This document shows, in pieces, positions 25,001 to 32,763 of a DNA stretch of 64,000 nt (its first letter is position 1; every line of letters begins with the position of its first letter). The translations under genes and the position numbers were made by a program. The notes beneath the pieces were generated by a model. The model saw only the letters and a list, made by a program, of their open reading frames with translations. It ran no database searches and was not told the DNA's origin. Origin of the DNA: Babylonia areolata (Eukaryota > Mollusca > Gastropoda > Neogastropoda > Buccinidae); contig NC_134879.1 of the NCBI RefSeq assembly GCF_041734735.1, positions 986,348-1,050,347 on the forward strand, in the 5' to 3' direction.

Positions 25001-28000
25001 TAAAAAATAGCTTGATAATGAAGAAACTGCGCCTGTTGCTATTTTGACAAATTTTGCCCATTGAGAATTGGCAAAAAAACTGGATTTTATAGCTCAATAT
25101 CAATAAAATGATCAGGTAATATAGCTGGAAAAAAAATTAGGCATCTTTACTATAAATAAAATATCATTTCCCTTAATTTTTAGCTGTCTCTATAGTTTAG
25201 TATACATGCAGGGATGCTGTAAAAGAGATTTGTCCAAAAGCTCAAAATGATGCACAAAAAGGCTCAATTTCAATGAACTTCAACTGGCTGTAACTTTGCT
25301 TCTAATACACATACAAACATAATTTTTGTGGTCGGATTTTTGTTTTGACTTATAGTTTTAATCTAAGCTTGTTTTAATGTTGTTATAATATGTTCATCAA
25401 GCAAAAGACCCTTTCAGTATCAGAAGCCAAGCACCCCCACCCCCTCCTGACCCAGCAAAATATCAATCTTCCATACCAGTTGAGATCCTGCTTATTTCCC
25501 AGACTCGAGGAATGTTCTCTACTCAATTCATCGACTTGGCATGCCACATATAAACTCCACGTAAATGAACCCTAGACTTTGAAATTTTGTTGCAGTTATT
25601 TACACTAATTTCAGCAACACAGCTGCACAAACAGGACCATAAACAGTCTCATCAACACCAACACTTACCATGCAGAAGTAATGAATGGTGATGCCCGCTT
25701 TCCTCAGCATTTTGCCATACGCTTCATCATCCTTTTCCGAGGAATAGCAGAACACGCATTCTGTAATCAAAGGAAAATCAACCATGACAATTAAGAGAGT
25801 GAGAGAGAGAAACAGACAGACAGACAGAGAGAGAGACACAGAGAGAGAGACACACAGACACAGAAAGAGAGGAGGAGAAGAAGATTGATTGATTGATTGA
25901 ATCTTTAATGGGTAAAGAATTAGGCACAGTATAGGCCTTTTTACCATTCTGCCCATTTAATGACACAAAACATAAAAATAAAGAACGACACAAAACATAA
26001 AAAACATTAAAATAAAAAAACGACACAAAACATAAAAATAAAGAAATAAAATGAAATGAAATAAAATAAAACAATAAAAATGACGAATATGAATAGTAAC
26101 TGGAATAGTCTATTAAAAGTAACTGAGCAATGAAAAAAACAATTGGTACATTATCACGTATGTATATATGTACTTACATACATACGTACACACACACACA
26201 CACATATCATAAAACAAGCAAACAAAGACATACATACACATTCACACCCACACACTCAAACACACACGCACTTACTGTTCATTTGCTAGCACAATTACAC
26301 GGTCACATACATTCAATTTTTTATTCATCAGGGCGTGGCAGCTAGTGGACTGAGTACAAGCAAATATTTGCAAAAGACCGCAAGTAGGTTAATCAAAAGT
26401 ATCGAATAGAAATATTTTTATGTTAGTGTTAGACTTAAGTTAAAGAGATATGGCTGGAATCTGATGACATGTCTTTGGAAGCATGTTCCATTCTAAGCTT
26501 CCAGTTCCATTAAATCAAATGAGAGACTCATCTTAAATAAATCAATTTTAGGCTTTGGGACAATGGCTCTGTCTGATTTACGCTGGAACTGGAAACAAAA
26601 TAATGATCTTAAATATTGTGGGCATGCGTTATGAACAATCTTATACATAAGATTAAGAATCAATGTATTATATCTAATAAGTAGATGAACATGTAATATC
26701 TGAAGTTCTTTGTACATATTGTGCGAAGATCCGCCTGTGGTATTTACATGGCTAATCATCCTAATGGCACGTTTTTGTAAAGAGCAAAGTGGCTTTAATG
26801 TAGAAGGAGGCCATTTATCCCAAATAATCAAGCAATAGCTGAGATGAGACTGGATATAGGCAAAGTAAAACACACGTCTAGAATGATTATCAAAAAGGTG
26901 TTTGATCTGTGGCAATTGGAATACACTAGATGATACTTGTTTTATAAGGCAATGAATATGTTCCCACCACGAGAGATTTTGATCAATAGTAATGCCTAAT
27001 AGCATATGCTTAGTAACTTGTTTAATGATATTGTCTTTATATTTTATAATAAGTTGTGTTTCTTTCATGTTCTGTCTTTTCTAACGAGGACAAATTAACA
27101 TGCATTCTGTCTTTTCAGGGTGCATGACCATTTCATTGATTCATTAGCATCACGCCAGTTTTCGACAGATTTCAAGCTGGCATTCAGATGATAACTAATT
27201 TCGTCAACATTGTGACTAACATATTCATAATATTGAATTGATGTATCATCAGCAAACAGATCACATATTGCATGTTGAACTGATAAAGGTAGATCACTGA
27301 CAATGATATACAAGGAAAATAAGAGAGGGCCTAGAATTGACCCTTGTGGTACTCCTCTTGGAACATGCCTTTTGGAAGAAATAAAGCCACGTGAATAGAC
27401 AGACTGAATACGGTTTTCTAGGTAAGACCTCAGAAACAATAAGCATTTATGGTCAATACCATAATATTTCAATTTTTGAAGCAATATTTTGTGATTGATT
27501 AAGTCAAACGCTTTTGTGAAATCCAGGAATATCACTCCAACCACCTTGCTGTTATTGATATCATACAGCCATGAATCAGTTATTCTACATGAAGCAGTCT
27601 CACAAGAATGGTGCTGTCTAAAAGAAGAAGAAGAAGAAGAAAAACACCACCATCGTTTACAACCTTTTTAACAAAGTTTGTGTATAATCTGCTTTTAAAG
27701 AAAAACTTTCTGCCCAAGCCACTAAAATCTCTTGTCCATGAAAACATAAAAAATAAATAAATCATTTGTTTTTATTTTCACAATTATCTAAAAATGATAC
27801 TAGCAAGATCCTTGCCATTCTAAGACAGTAAATGTCAGCTCTATACATTGTGTAATGAGTCAAGATAAATAAGACAAAAAGGAGGAGTTTGTATTATACT
27901 CCATGTTTGGTGTTAAATATACTTACCATGTCAAACTGATGCAAACTAGGCCTATTGGTTTGCTCTGCTTGGCCAAATTTCGCGCGGCTAACAGTGAAAA

Positions 28001-28574
28001 GACGGGCCCACCCGCTCTCAGCCAATCAAACGCCTCTAAAAACTATAAAATACCATGGTGTTCTTGCCTTCACTCGGCTTTAGCATTAGTATTACTATCC
28101 ACTGTGGGCTCATTGTTGACTGTTGCTAAATCACGTTTTCTTCATTTACAACATTACCCCCCTTTTATGGGTACATGGCCCATACATGTGACTTGGAATG
28201 CCATTTACTATCAACAGTGAATGGGAACAACTGGTTTGTTGAGAGACAAACAATATTCAATGGTCCACTGGCTGGGATTGGATAACTTTGAACACATTAC
28301 CCCCCTTTTATGGGTACATGGCACATACATGTTTCAGTTTCACTTTCTCAAGGAGGCGTCACTGCGTTCGGACAAATCCATACACGCTACACCACATCTG
28401 TTGAGTAGATGCCTGACCAGCAGCATAACCCAACGCGCTTAGTCAGGCCTTGAGTGCATGCTTACATATTTGTGTACCTATGAAAGTGGATTTCATTTTA
28501 CGTAATTTCGCCAGAGGACAACACTCTCGTTGCCATGGGTTCTTTTTCAGTGCGCCAAGTGCGTGCTGCACACG

Positions 28575-28605
<31 letters not shown>

Positions 28606-29633
28606 TAGACGCTCAGTTTGATTTCACATACATGTGACTTGGAATGCCATTTACTATCAACAGTGAATGGGAACAACTGGTTTGTCTGTTGAGAGACAAA
28701 CAATATTCAATGGTCCATTGGCTGGGACTGGATAACTTTGAACACTAACAAGTATTTTGTTCAAATCAGTTTTGCTAAAATCAATCTAAGAAAATAAAAA
28801 AGTATATAGGAAAGTAGAAAATATATTCAGCAAAACTGAGAGAATGGCTTCCTTCAATTCTCTTTTGAACACATGCAACAGTTATATTTTCAGAAACAGG
28901 TGTTTTAACTTAATGGACAAAATATTCTGAGTGATTCTGAAGTGAAACTGCTTGAAATCTAAGAGTCGAAAGACACAGCTCCTCCTTGCACAAAAGGGAA
29001 AGGCATCGGACTTAAGTTACTGGTCAAAGAAAATTTTACAGTGTTGTCCTTTCACGTTTTTGTGAAAAAAAAGTCAAGTTTGTAACCAAAAACATACAGT
29101 AAATGTGAACTAATGACAACTGTGTGCACTGGAGAAATATAATTTTTACAAAACATTTGGAAGATACACTGATTTCAAAGCAAAAGATAGCATGGTGCAG
29201 GTTTGAGAAATGAAACTCAAACGTAAGTAGAATGATGGCTTTGTCAATAGTGTGCCCAACTGGGATGCATGGGCTCAGGGTTCAATTCTCCCAAGGACAG
29301 GGACAGCATCCTATCCATGCCTCCCCACAAAGCCCTGCCTTTCCCAAACCTTGGCCAGCTGAAGAGAACATGATGTTGGTTTAAAAAAAAACAAAAAAAA
29401 AAAAAAACCACCTTTCCTTCGTTATAACAAACATTTTCTGAAATAAATAATTCCAGTACAGAGTGTACAGACTGCAGGCACAAGAAATAAACATTCTCCA
29501 CTTGATCGTTGATGAGTCAATGTCAAGTGTCCACTTACGCTCCAGCCAACACAACTGGTTTCCTGAATGGCATTTCACCATATTATGACTTGTGACAGTA
29601 ACACTAACAGACTTACAAACAAGGCAGCAAGAA

Positions 29634-29683
<50 letters not shown>

Positions 29684-29713
29684 CGGACAAGTAAGTGGTT
29701 TTTGTCGAAGCTA

Positions 29714-29754
<41 letters not shown>

Positions 29755-30445
29755 GGGGCTCATGTACGTTTATGTGTATTTGACTGTGCTTTCATATCTG
29801 TGAAACTGCATGTTTGGCGCATATCTGTTATGCATGTTTGGGTGTATGTGTGAATGTGTTGTCTCCATGTTTCACATTTATTTGCTTATTTATCATCGTT
29901 GTCTTATTTATTTATTTATCTATTTATTTATTTCTTCATATTATAATCATTTATTTATTTATCTATTTATGTATTTATTTACTTATTTATGTATGCTTAT
30001 CTATTATTTATTCCCCTTTTTTTCTTCTCTTTTTTTCTTTTTTTCAAGGCCTGACTAAGCGCATTGGGCTACGCCGCTTGTCAGGCATCTGCTTGGCAGA
30101 TGTGGTGTAGCGTATATGGATTTGTCCGAACGCATTGATGCCTCCTTGAGCTACTGAAACTGTCGAAGCTGTTAAAAATGCACCAGGACTTACTGACTTT
30201 ATTGTGTGTGGATCTCATTCTCAAAATAGGAAGGACAAAGACAGGTTTCTAATTATATAGATCTCTTTCTTTGTGCTTGAGAGAGCCAGAGAGAACTGGA
30301 GACGATAGCAACAGGGAGAGGGAGAAAGAAAGTGAGAGAGAGAATGGGAGACAGACAGTCAGAGACAGAGACAGAGACTGATAGAATGCTAAGAATCCTT
30401 CCTACCTCTACTATACTTGCGATGTCCTTTTAGCTTTGGAGGCAT
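8700..30445 (-). CDS. PHF7-like: PHF7/G2E3-type ePHD-RING/PHD protein with giant SIM-rich tail (gene 1)
   Basis: Predicted 1555-aa nuclear protein from nine coding exons whose splice phases all agree. Residues 14-127 form an extended PHD (C15xxC18, H41, C43, then C81xxC84, C93, C98, H103xxC106, C124xxH127). Residues 146-198 form the RING/PHD-like finger (C149xC151, C165xxC168, H175xxC178, C193xxC196). Residues 230-290 form a third Cys-rich finger. WQRGK, KKGASI and HRP match the PHF7/G2E3/pineapple-eye family, whose members are histone readers and ubiquitin ligases. Residues 297-1555 are disordered, with SIM-like motifs at 409-422, 601-612, 656-662, 1453-1470, 1524-1532 and 1543-1555. There is no HECT domain, unlike G2E3, and the protein is far longer than human PHF7 (about 380 aa). 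A SUMO-directed ligase role is inferred, not shown. The start is the first Met of exon 2, in a good context after a 5' UTR splice. Confidence 0.88.
10190..10290 (-). repeat. In-frame 30-bp coding repeat in the gene 1 tail
   Basis: About four copies of a 30-bp unit encoding a 10-residue repeat with core QTQFPNQ. It keeps frame and differs by few substitutions (SAQ, SEQ, RAQ variants), so length polymorphism here would be tolerated by the protein. Confidence 0.85.
12492..13122. mobile_element. Interspersed element T copy 1, abutting exon 10 of gene 1
   Basis: One of four copies of a roughly 500-bp element (others 20888, 39667, 48265). One end reads CAAGAGAGGCAAGGCC; the other holds a hairpin, GACTCACTT...AAGTGAGTC. 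The word GACTCACTTGTG occurs near both ends in inverted orientation. This copy has an extra insert of roughly 100 bp with poly-A at 12532-12560 and a long (AC)n at 13030-13070. No coding capacity, so it is a non-autonomous element of undetermined class. Confidence 0.85.
13123..13595. other. Intron 9 segment, nothing recognised
   Basis: Unique-looking intron sequence with no repeat or coding signal that I can support. Confidence 0.5.
13596..13957 (-). mobile_element. SINE-A copy 2
   Basis: Same element as at 253-636, with the tail (TTCTTC on the plus strand) at the left and the tRNA-like head at the right (CACTCGACTATTGCGCC). It is more diverged than copy 1 and no clear target duplication was found. 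Lies in intron 9 of gene 1, in sense. Confidence 0.9.
13958..14712. repeat. Intron 9 microsatellite-rich segment
   Basis: Contains (GA)n at 14150-14170, (GT)n at 14258-14320, and dense AC and ACTC repeats at 14415-14460 and 14590-14695. The latter end just beside exon 9. Open frames here are simple-repeat artefacts. Confidence 0.75.
14713..14834 (-). CDS. PHF7-like: Gene 1 exon 9: third Cys-rich finger
   Basis: Encodes CSLCGSTGTHVKCGG through to CSECAEITSK. Acceptor TTGCAG, donor GTGTGT, leaves in phase 1. It pairs CxxC, HxxC and CxxC as in the last PHD-like finger of G2E3. The donor is weak in consensus but gives the only in-phase join to exon 10. Confidence 0.9.
15185..17020. repeat. 1.8-kb minisatellite in gene 1 intron 8 (CCAACTGTTCAAAACAAACA)
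   Basis: About 75 copies of a 23-bp unit (AAACACCACCAACTGTTC plus AAAAC) mixed with variants lacking AAACA or with an added CACAAACAC block. No unit contains a stop in any plus-strand frame, which explains open frames of over 600 codons. The array ends about 30 bp from exon 8, well inside the intron. Confidence 0.95.
17053..17172 (-). CDS. PHF7-like: Gene 1 exon 8: DAAWELEPNAY linker and Cys pair
   Basis: Encodes DAAWELEPNAYHELLERY, then CDADKCQCPQG. Acceptor GTCACAG, donor GTAAGC. This linker (D-A-x-WELE-x-NAY) is a hallmark of the family and leads into the third Cys-rich finger. Confidence 0.93.
17173..17498. other. Intron 7 segment, nothing recognised
   Basis: Unique sequence with an A-rich tract at 17345-17380. 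No repeat family or coding signal was identified. Confidence 0.5.
17501..18320 (-). mobile_element. TA-flanked DNA transposon relic, pogo/Tigger-like
   Basis: Inverted terminal repeats CCGTAAGGTTCGGTCTAT (left) and CCGTAAAGTTCGGTCTAT (right, reverse complement) are flanked by TA at 17499-17500 and 18321-18322, as in Tc1/mariner-pogo elements. TATAAGCCGC words recur under the ends. On the minus strand about 17795-17900 reads an acidic C-terminus (SDTEDEDFSGFSEQDDVE-stop) like that of pogo-type transposases. The rest of the transposase is missing, so the element is an internally deleted, non-autonomous copy. Family assignment is inference. Confidence 0.75.
18404..18510 (-). CDS. PHF7-like: Gene 1 exon 7: RING/PHD end
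   Basis: Encodes RYAVTAGKYFFKCPLCNN, then FESEMLKFGIYIPE. Acceptor TTTCAG, donor GTGAGT. The CPLC pair closes the finger begun in exon 6. The wording closely follows G2E3 and PHF7 (FFRCTICNN...MGIHIPE in the human protein). Confidence 0.94.
18583..18993. repeat. 67-bp minisatellite in intron 6, about 6 copies
   Basis: Units contain GGACACCATGGATCATTTG and GTTATTTTCTGAAACAATGG. They are almost identical, indicating a recent expansion. No relation to the neighbouring exons was seen. Confidence 0.95.
18994..19368. other. Intron 6 segment with GT/GA microsatellite
   Basis: Holds (GT)n followed by (GA)n at 19100-19153 and CA/CG alternation at about 19270-19300. No gene in addition to the neighbouring exon. 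Confidence 0.7.
19369..19546 (-). CDS. PHF7-like: Gene 1 exon 6: end of ePHD and RING/PHD start
   Basis: Encodes RAFCPEHRPHQTLP, then FTCCICMQDVV and WFHRNCIQ. Acceptor GTCCAG, donor GTAGTC. Supplies the last CxxH of the ePHD and the first three ligand pairs of the catalytic-type finger of PHF7/G2E3 proteins. Confidence 0.94.
19690..20605. repeat. 54-bp minisatellite in intron 5, about 17 copies
   Basis: Units contain GATAAGACACAGCTTACAGG and GAAGGGCTGTCACCTCACTG. Because 54 is divisible by 3, a plus-strand frame stays open for 272 codons. It is antisense to gene 1, lies wholly in an intron and has no protein hallmarks. Confidence 0.95.
20888..21390. mobile_element. Interspersed element T copy 2
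   Basis: Same element as 12492-13122 without the extra insert. The internal A/C segment is short here (CACAGACACAAACACAGAC at about 21317). Ends AACAAGAGAGGC and CACAAGTGAGTCA. Confidence 0.9.
21497..21621 (-). CDS. PHF7-like: Gene 1 exon 5: ePHD zinc site
   Basis: Encodes MCDYCKKKGASISC through to CQFYEQF. Acceptor CTGCAG, donor GTAGAG, leaves in phase 2. Contains C81xxC84, C93, C98, H103 and C106 of the ePHD finger. Confidence 0.93.
21622..22375. other. Intron 4, 3' part
   Basis: AT-rich intron with (GA)n at 22000-22026 and a T-rich tract at 22135-22155. No gene seen. Confidence 0.5.
22376..23430. repeat. 1-kb GACA/GAGA satellite in intron 4
   Basis: Plus strand is almost pure A/G with regular C: words such as GACAGACAGTGAGAGACAG, GAAAGAGAGATA and AAAGAGTGAAACACAGAGAG in higher-order blocks of roughly 100-150 bp. 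The transcribed (minus) strand is therefore a CU-rich tract starting about 25 bp after the exon 4 donor. Ser/Leu/Cys-rich frames across it are artefacts. Confidence 0.93.
23453..23557 (-). CDS. PHF7-like: Gene 1 exon 4: ePHD linker (LFSSGLWQRGK)
   Basis: 35 codons from LFSSGLWQRGKKDSDG to DIRREQKRGVHL. Acceptor TTGCAG. The donor is GTCAGT (GT at 23452-23451), chosen because only this one keeps phase 0 into the next exon and the family spacing before the CxxC. A purine/pyrimidine satellite begins about 25 bp into the intron. Confidence 0.9.
23640..25660. other. Intron 3, no repeat family recognised
   Basis: Two kilobases of AT-rich intron with homopolymer tracts near 24650-24760. Small open frames at 24065-24478 (minus) show no domain and no splice support. 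Nothing else is recognised. Confidence 0.5.
25669..25760 (-). CDS. PHF7-like: Gene 1 exon 3: first half of ePHD
   Basis: Encodes CVFCYSSEKDDEAYG through to IHYFCM. Acceptor TTACAG, donor GTAAGT. Carries the first CxxC pair and the HxxC (HYFC) of the pre-PHD zinc knuckle. Enters in phase 1, leaves in phase 0. Confidence 0.93.
25876..27622 (-). mobile_element. 5'-truncated LINE (CR1/L2/jockey group), RT domain to 3' tail
   Basis: Minus-strand reverse transcriptase starting near the HHS-ETA motif (27605) and continuing VGVIFLDFTKAFDLINHK, VPQGSILGPLLFSLYI and the catalytic FADD (CDLFADDTS). The thumb region HMLLGITIDQNLSW and the typical C-terminal stretch end near 26493. The protein is broken near 27090-27130 by a frame change and a TAG. 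Endonuclease and ORF1 are absent. The 3' UTR ends in an (AATC)n tail at about 25880-25900, a short-repeat tail as in CR1/L2-like elements. Lies in sense in intron 2 of gene 1. Confidence 0.9.
27900..28130 (-). mobile_element. Possible interspersed element with donor-like end
   Basis: A GC-richer block in AT-rich intron. On the minus strand it ends CATGGTAAGTATATTTAAC, a strong donor-like word very similar to that at the end of the retroposon at 36845-37084. CCATGTTTGGTGTTAAATAT at its edge suggests a defined border. Only one copy is present, so repeat status is inference. Confidence 0.4.
28152..28745. repeat. 143-bp tandem duplication interrupted by a SINE
   Basis: A unit beginning CATTACCCCCCTTTTATGGG at 28152 is repeated from 28295. 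The second copy breaks at CACATACATG, takes in a SINE, and resumes at 28625 with the same ten bases, continuing GTGACTTGGAATGCC to 28745. The order of events is duplication first and SINE insertion second. Confidence 0.88.
28332..28624 (-). mobile_element. SINE-B/C composite, 5'-truncated, with 10-bp target duplication
   Basis: Contains the conserved 3' domain (GGAGGCGTCACTGCGTTCGG to GCGCTTAGTCAGGCCTTGAG) followed by the SINE-B body (TGTACCTATGAAAGTGG, CACACGGGACCTCGG). It stops before the tRNA-like head. CACATACATG at 28322-28331 and 28625-28634 is the target duplication. The tail side is GTTTCAGTTTCA. Confidence 0.88.
28746..30044. other. Intron 2 segment with microsatellites
   Basis: Contains poly-A at 29381-29407, (GA)n at 29636-29684, (GT)n at 29715-29753 and TTTA/TTTATC repeats at 29878-30010. 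No gene is recognised. Confidence 0.65.
30045..30165 (+). mobile_element. SINE-C conserved domain, fragment
   Basis: Reverse-complement orientation of the 120-bp conserved SINE domain: CAAGGCCTGACTAAGCGCAT, GGCATCTGCTTGGCAGATG, GTATATGGATTTGTCCG, then GAGCTACTGAAAC. Moderately diverged. Confidence 0.85.
30166..30405. other. Spacer beside exon 2
   Basis: Intron sequence rich in GAGA and GACA words at 30280-30380. No gene. Confidence 0.5.
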
Positions 30446-30454
30446 CTTTTCAGC
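30406..30454 (-). CDS. PHF7-like: Gene 1 exon 2 (first coding exon)
   Basis: An acceptor TTCCAG precedes 30454. The ATG at 30445-30443 starts MPPKLKGHRKYSR, and the donor GTAGGA follows 30406 in phase 1. Joining to the next exon gives ...YSR-ECVFC, as expected for the family. Basic N-terminus. Confidence 0.8.
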
Positions 30455-30694
30455 CTGGAACACACACACACATCATGAACATTACATAATTTATAATTAT
30501 ATATTTATCAAAATCAAAATTACGCAAAACTTTACAAAGTTACACTCAACTTACATTGTAACATACCTTAACAGTAATACAATGACACATTTCCTCTTAT
30601 AATTAGATGCTCGCACATTGTTGGATAGGCAGTCAATATTCTCAGCGGTCCTCAGCAGTTTGCTGGTGTCATCCCATTGTCTGTCTTTTTTTTT

Positions 30695-30812
30695 TCCCTA
30701 AGGGCTGATAAGGGTTGGGTAACGTGCTGGTCAGGCATCTGCTTGGAGATGTGTGTAGCTTATATGGATTTGTCCGCAGTGAGCCGCTTGAGTACTGAAA
30801 CTGAAACTGAAC
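30695..30812 (+). mobile_element. SINE-C conserved domain, second fragment
   Basis: Same domain as 30045-30165 with small internal deletions (CTAAGGGCTGATAAGGGTTG, GGCATCTGCTTGGAGATG, then GAGTACTGAAACTGAAACTG). Preceded by a poly-T run. Likely older or more damaged than the other copies. Confidence 0.8.
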
Positions 30813-31416
30813 TGTGTCAATATGTTGATGGTTTTCAATATTTCCGTATTGCACCGTTATCTTGGGCAACATTTATCTCGTACGTAGTTACAGTTTCTCT
30901 GATCACGCATGGCATGTGATTCTTGTTGTGGGGAACCGCAGTACATGTCCCATCCACCACAGACATACTTTGTAAATGATGGTTTAGTCCAACAACAGAA
31001 TTCATTTGTGACACCATTTAATTTCCCCCCCAAGTTTGCAAAGCAAAAAGATCTTTGGTCAAACTAATTGCCAGGATGTACTGTGCGGAAGAGGTGGCTA
31101 GAATTTTATTTGATTTGCTGCATAACATTGACAACAAATGAAAGGTTCAACTAAGTTTTGTCTAATGATGTTGCTGATCAATCTGATGATCAGATCAGTC
31201 ATCATGATGACTCTAGTAATCCTGATTATCCTGATGATGATCACCCCCAACAGCCGTCAACATATATGGGATGTCTACAGTCATGAATATCATAAGTGTA
31301 TGTAGCAAACAATATTTCAGCTTTAAGCCTTCATCTGTAGTTTCTATTTCTTTTATTTAATATCTATACATATGTGTGTCTGTTTTTTTGTGTGTTTTTT
31401 TTCTTCTTTTTTTCCC

Positions 31417-31494
<78 letters not shown>

Positions 31495-32455
31495 CCACCA
31501 CTGCCACCAGTGGTCAAAAACAGTACATGCACATGATGCAGTACACACACAAACATAATTTCCCAACACAGACTGGTCATATATATCAAATATTTAACTT
31601 TAAAATATTCTGCAGTTATGATTAGCTTTACATCAATTGACATGATAACAAAAAGCAAAATATTGCTACATTCAATGATTCATTCAATATATCCAATTCA
31701 TGCAAGATCATAGATGACTTGGTTATAAAAATCCTAAGCTCTGGGCATAAAATCACGTGTTCTCAACGCAAATTTTCATCATGTTATTATACAAGAAATG
31801 TTTCACAATCGACTGGACATCCATTAGAAACAAATTCATGGGCATTACCTGTTTTCCAGCTTTTTTTGTTCACCCCATTTCTTTTCTGATCTGTCCACCA
31901 CCTGTCCTACACACTGTCAACTTCAGATTAATTGTAGCAATTGCATATTGAGTGCCCGTTCTTCACTTGATTTTCAGCAGAAAATGGAGTGCCATCCGAT
32001 TGACTGACTGACTGATTGTGGAACTTTTTTTTGTAGTTATAACTTATAGTACTGTGGCCAGTGTGGGTGTGATGGAATTAAAAAAAAAAAAAAAACAAAA
32101 CAAAAATCAACTGGATTTGATTCTACTCAACTACTGGCTAATGTAACAAGAGGTCTTTAAACAAAGCGAGTAGGGTGGAAGGGATAGTTGTTTACCTTCC
32201 TTGTTGTACATAGATCTACAATGGTGTAATGATTAGTGATGCCAGAACGTTAGGGTTGCTTTTGCTGGTCAAACTCGACAGTTCTGTAAACTTGTGTTAA
32301 ACAAAACTAGATCACTAAAATACCCATTCTAAGAAACAATGAAGGGACTGTATAAAAGACTCACAGTTTATTTCGTTCCTGCATTGCTACTAGGACTGCT
32401 GCTAAAAACAACAATATAAAACAAACAAGTGGACATCACGAAAACTTGCACTTAC
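30813..32455. other. Intron 1 of gene 1
   Basis: AT-rich intron with a long (GT)n at 31418-31491 and a poly-A at 32080-32093. The motif ATCAGATCAG/GATGATCA repeats loosely at 31170-31250. No coding exon was found between the promoter exon and exon 2. Confidence 0.55.
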
Positions 32456-32610
32456 TTAGGCAGGAACTGATGAAGCTCGGTTCAGTGCGACTTGCAAGGC
32501 TCCAAATCGTCTGACTTCGATGCCTCGAATAAAATGGGACAGCTCTGATCGGCCCAACAACCCGTCTTGTCAATTACCGACACATAAAAGTTGATTATTG
32601 TACCGCCAAC
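32456..32610 (-). other. PHF7-like: Probable non-coding first exon of gene 1
   Basis: A consensus donor GTAAGT follows 32456 on the minus strand (CCTAA/GTAAGT). Upstream is GC-richer sequence next to the CCS start. Exon 2 begins with a clear acceptor and has only nine bases before its ATG, so a 5' UTR exon is required somewhere upstream. The transcription start is not defined. Confidence 0.5.
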
Positions 32611-32745
32611 GTTGATGACGCCGACATTTTATAAACAAACCTTTCCATCTGTGGGTGCATGAGTCCCGCCGTTTCGACACTTCCGATGGCATCGCGACTT
32701 TTCTTGTGCTCACAAATTGATGACGTAACATACTTATTTGGCAAC
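32600..32745. promoter_or_regulatory. Shared head-to-head promoter of gene 1 and CCS
   Basis: The gap between the putative first exon of gene 1 (minus) and the CCS start codon (plus) is under 200 bp. It has a CRE-like TGACGTAA at 32721-32728 and a second half site TGACGCCG near 32615. The CCS start sits in ACATGGCG, a YY1-like context often found at TATA-less starts. No TATA box is obvious for CCS. This suggests a bidirectional housekeeping-type promoter. Confidence 0.5.
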
Positions 32746-32763
32746 ATGGCGACTCCCACGAAG
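32746..32763 (+). CDS. CCS: CCS exon 1 (MATPTK)
   Basis: Six codons, then a GTGTGC donor, in phase 0 with exon 2. Short and inferred from position and phase only. A different upstream start cannot be ruled out. Confidence 0.6.
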
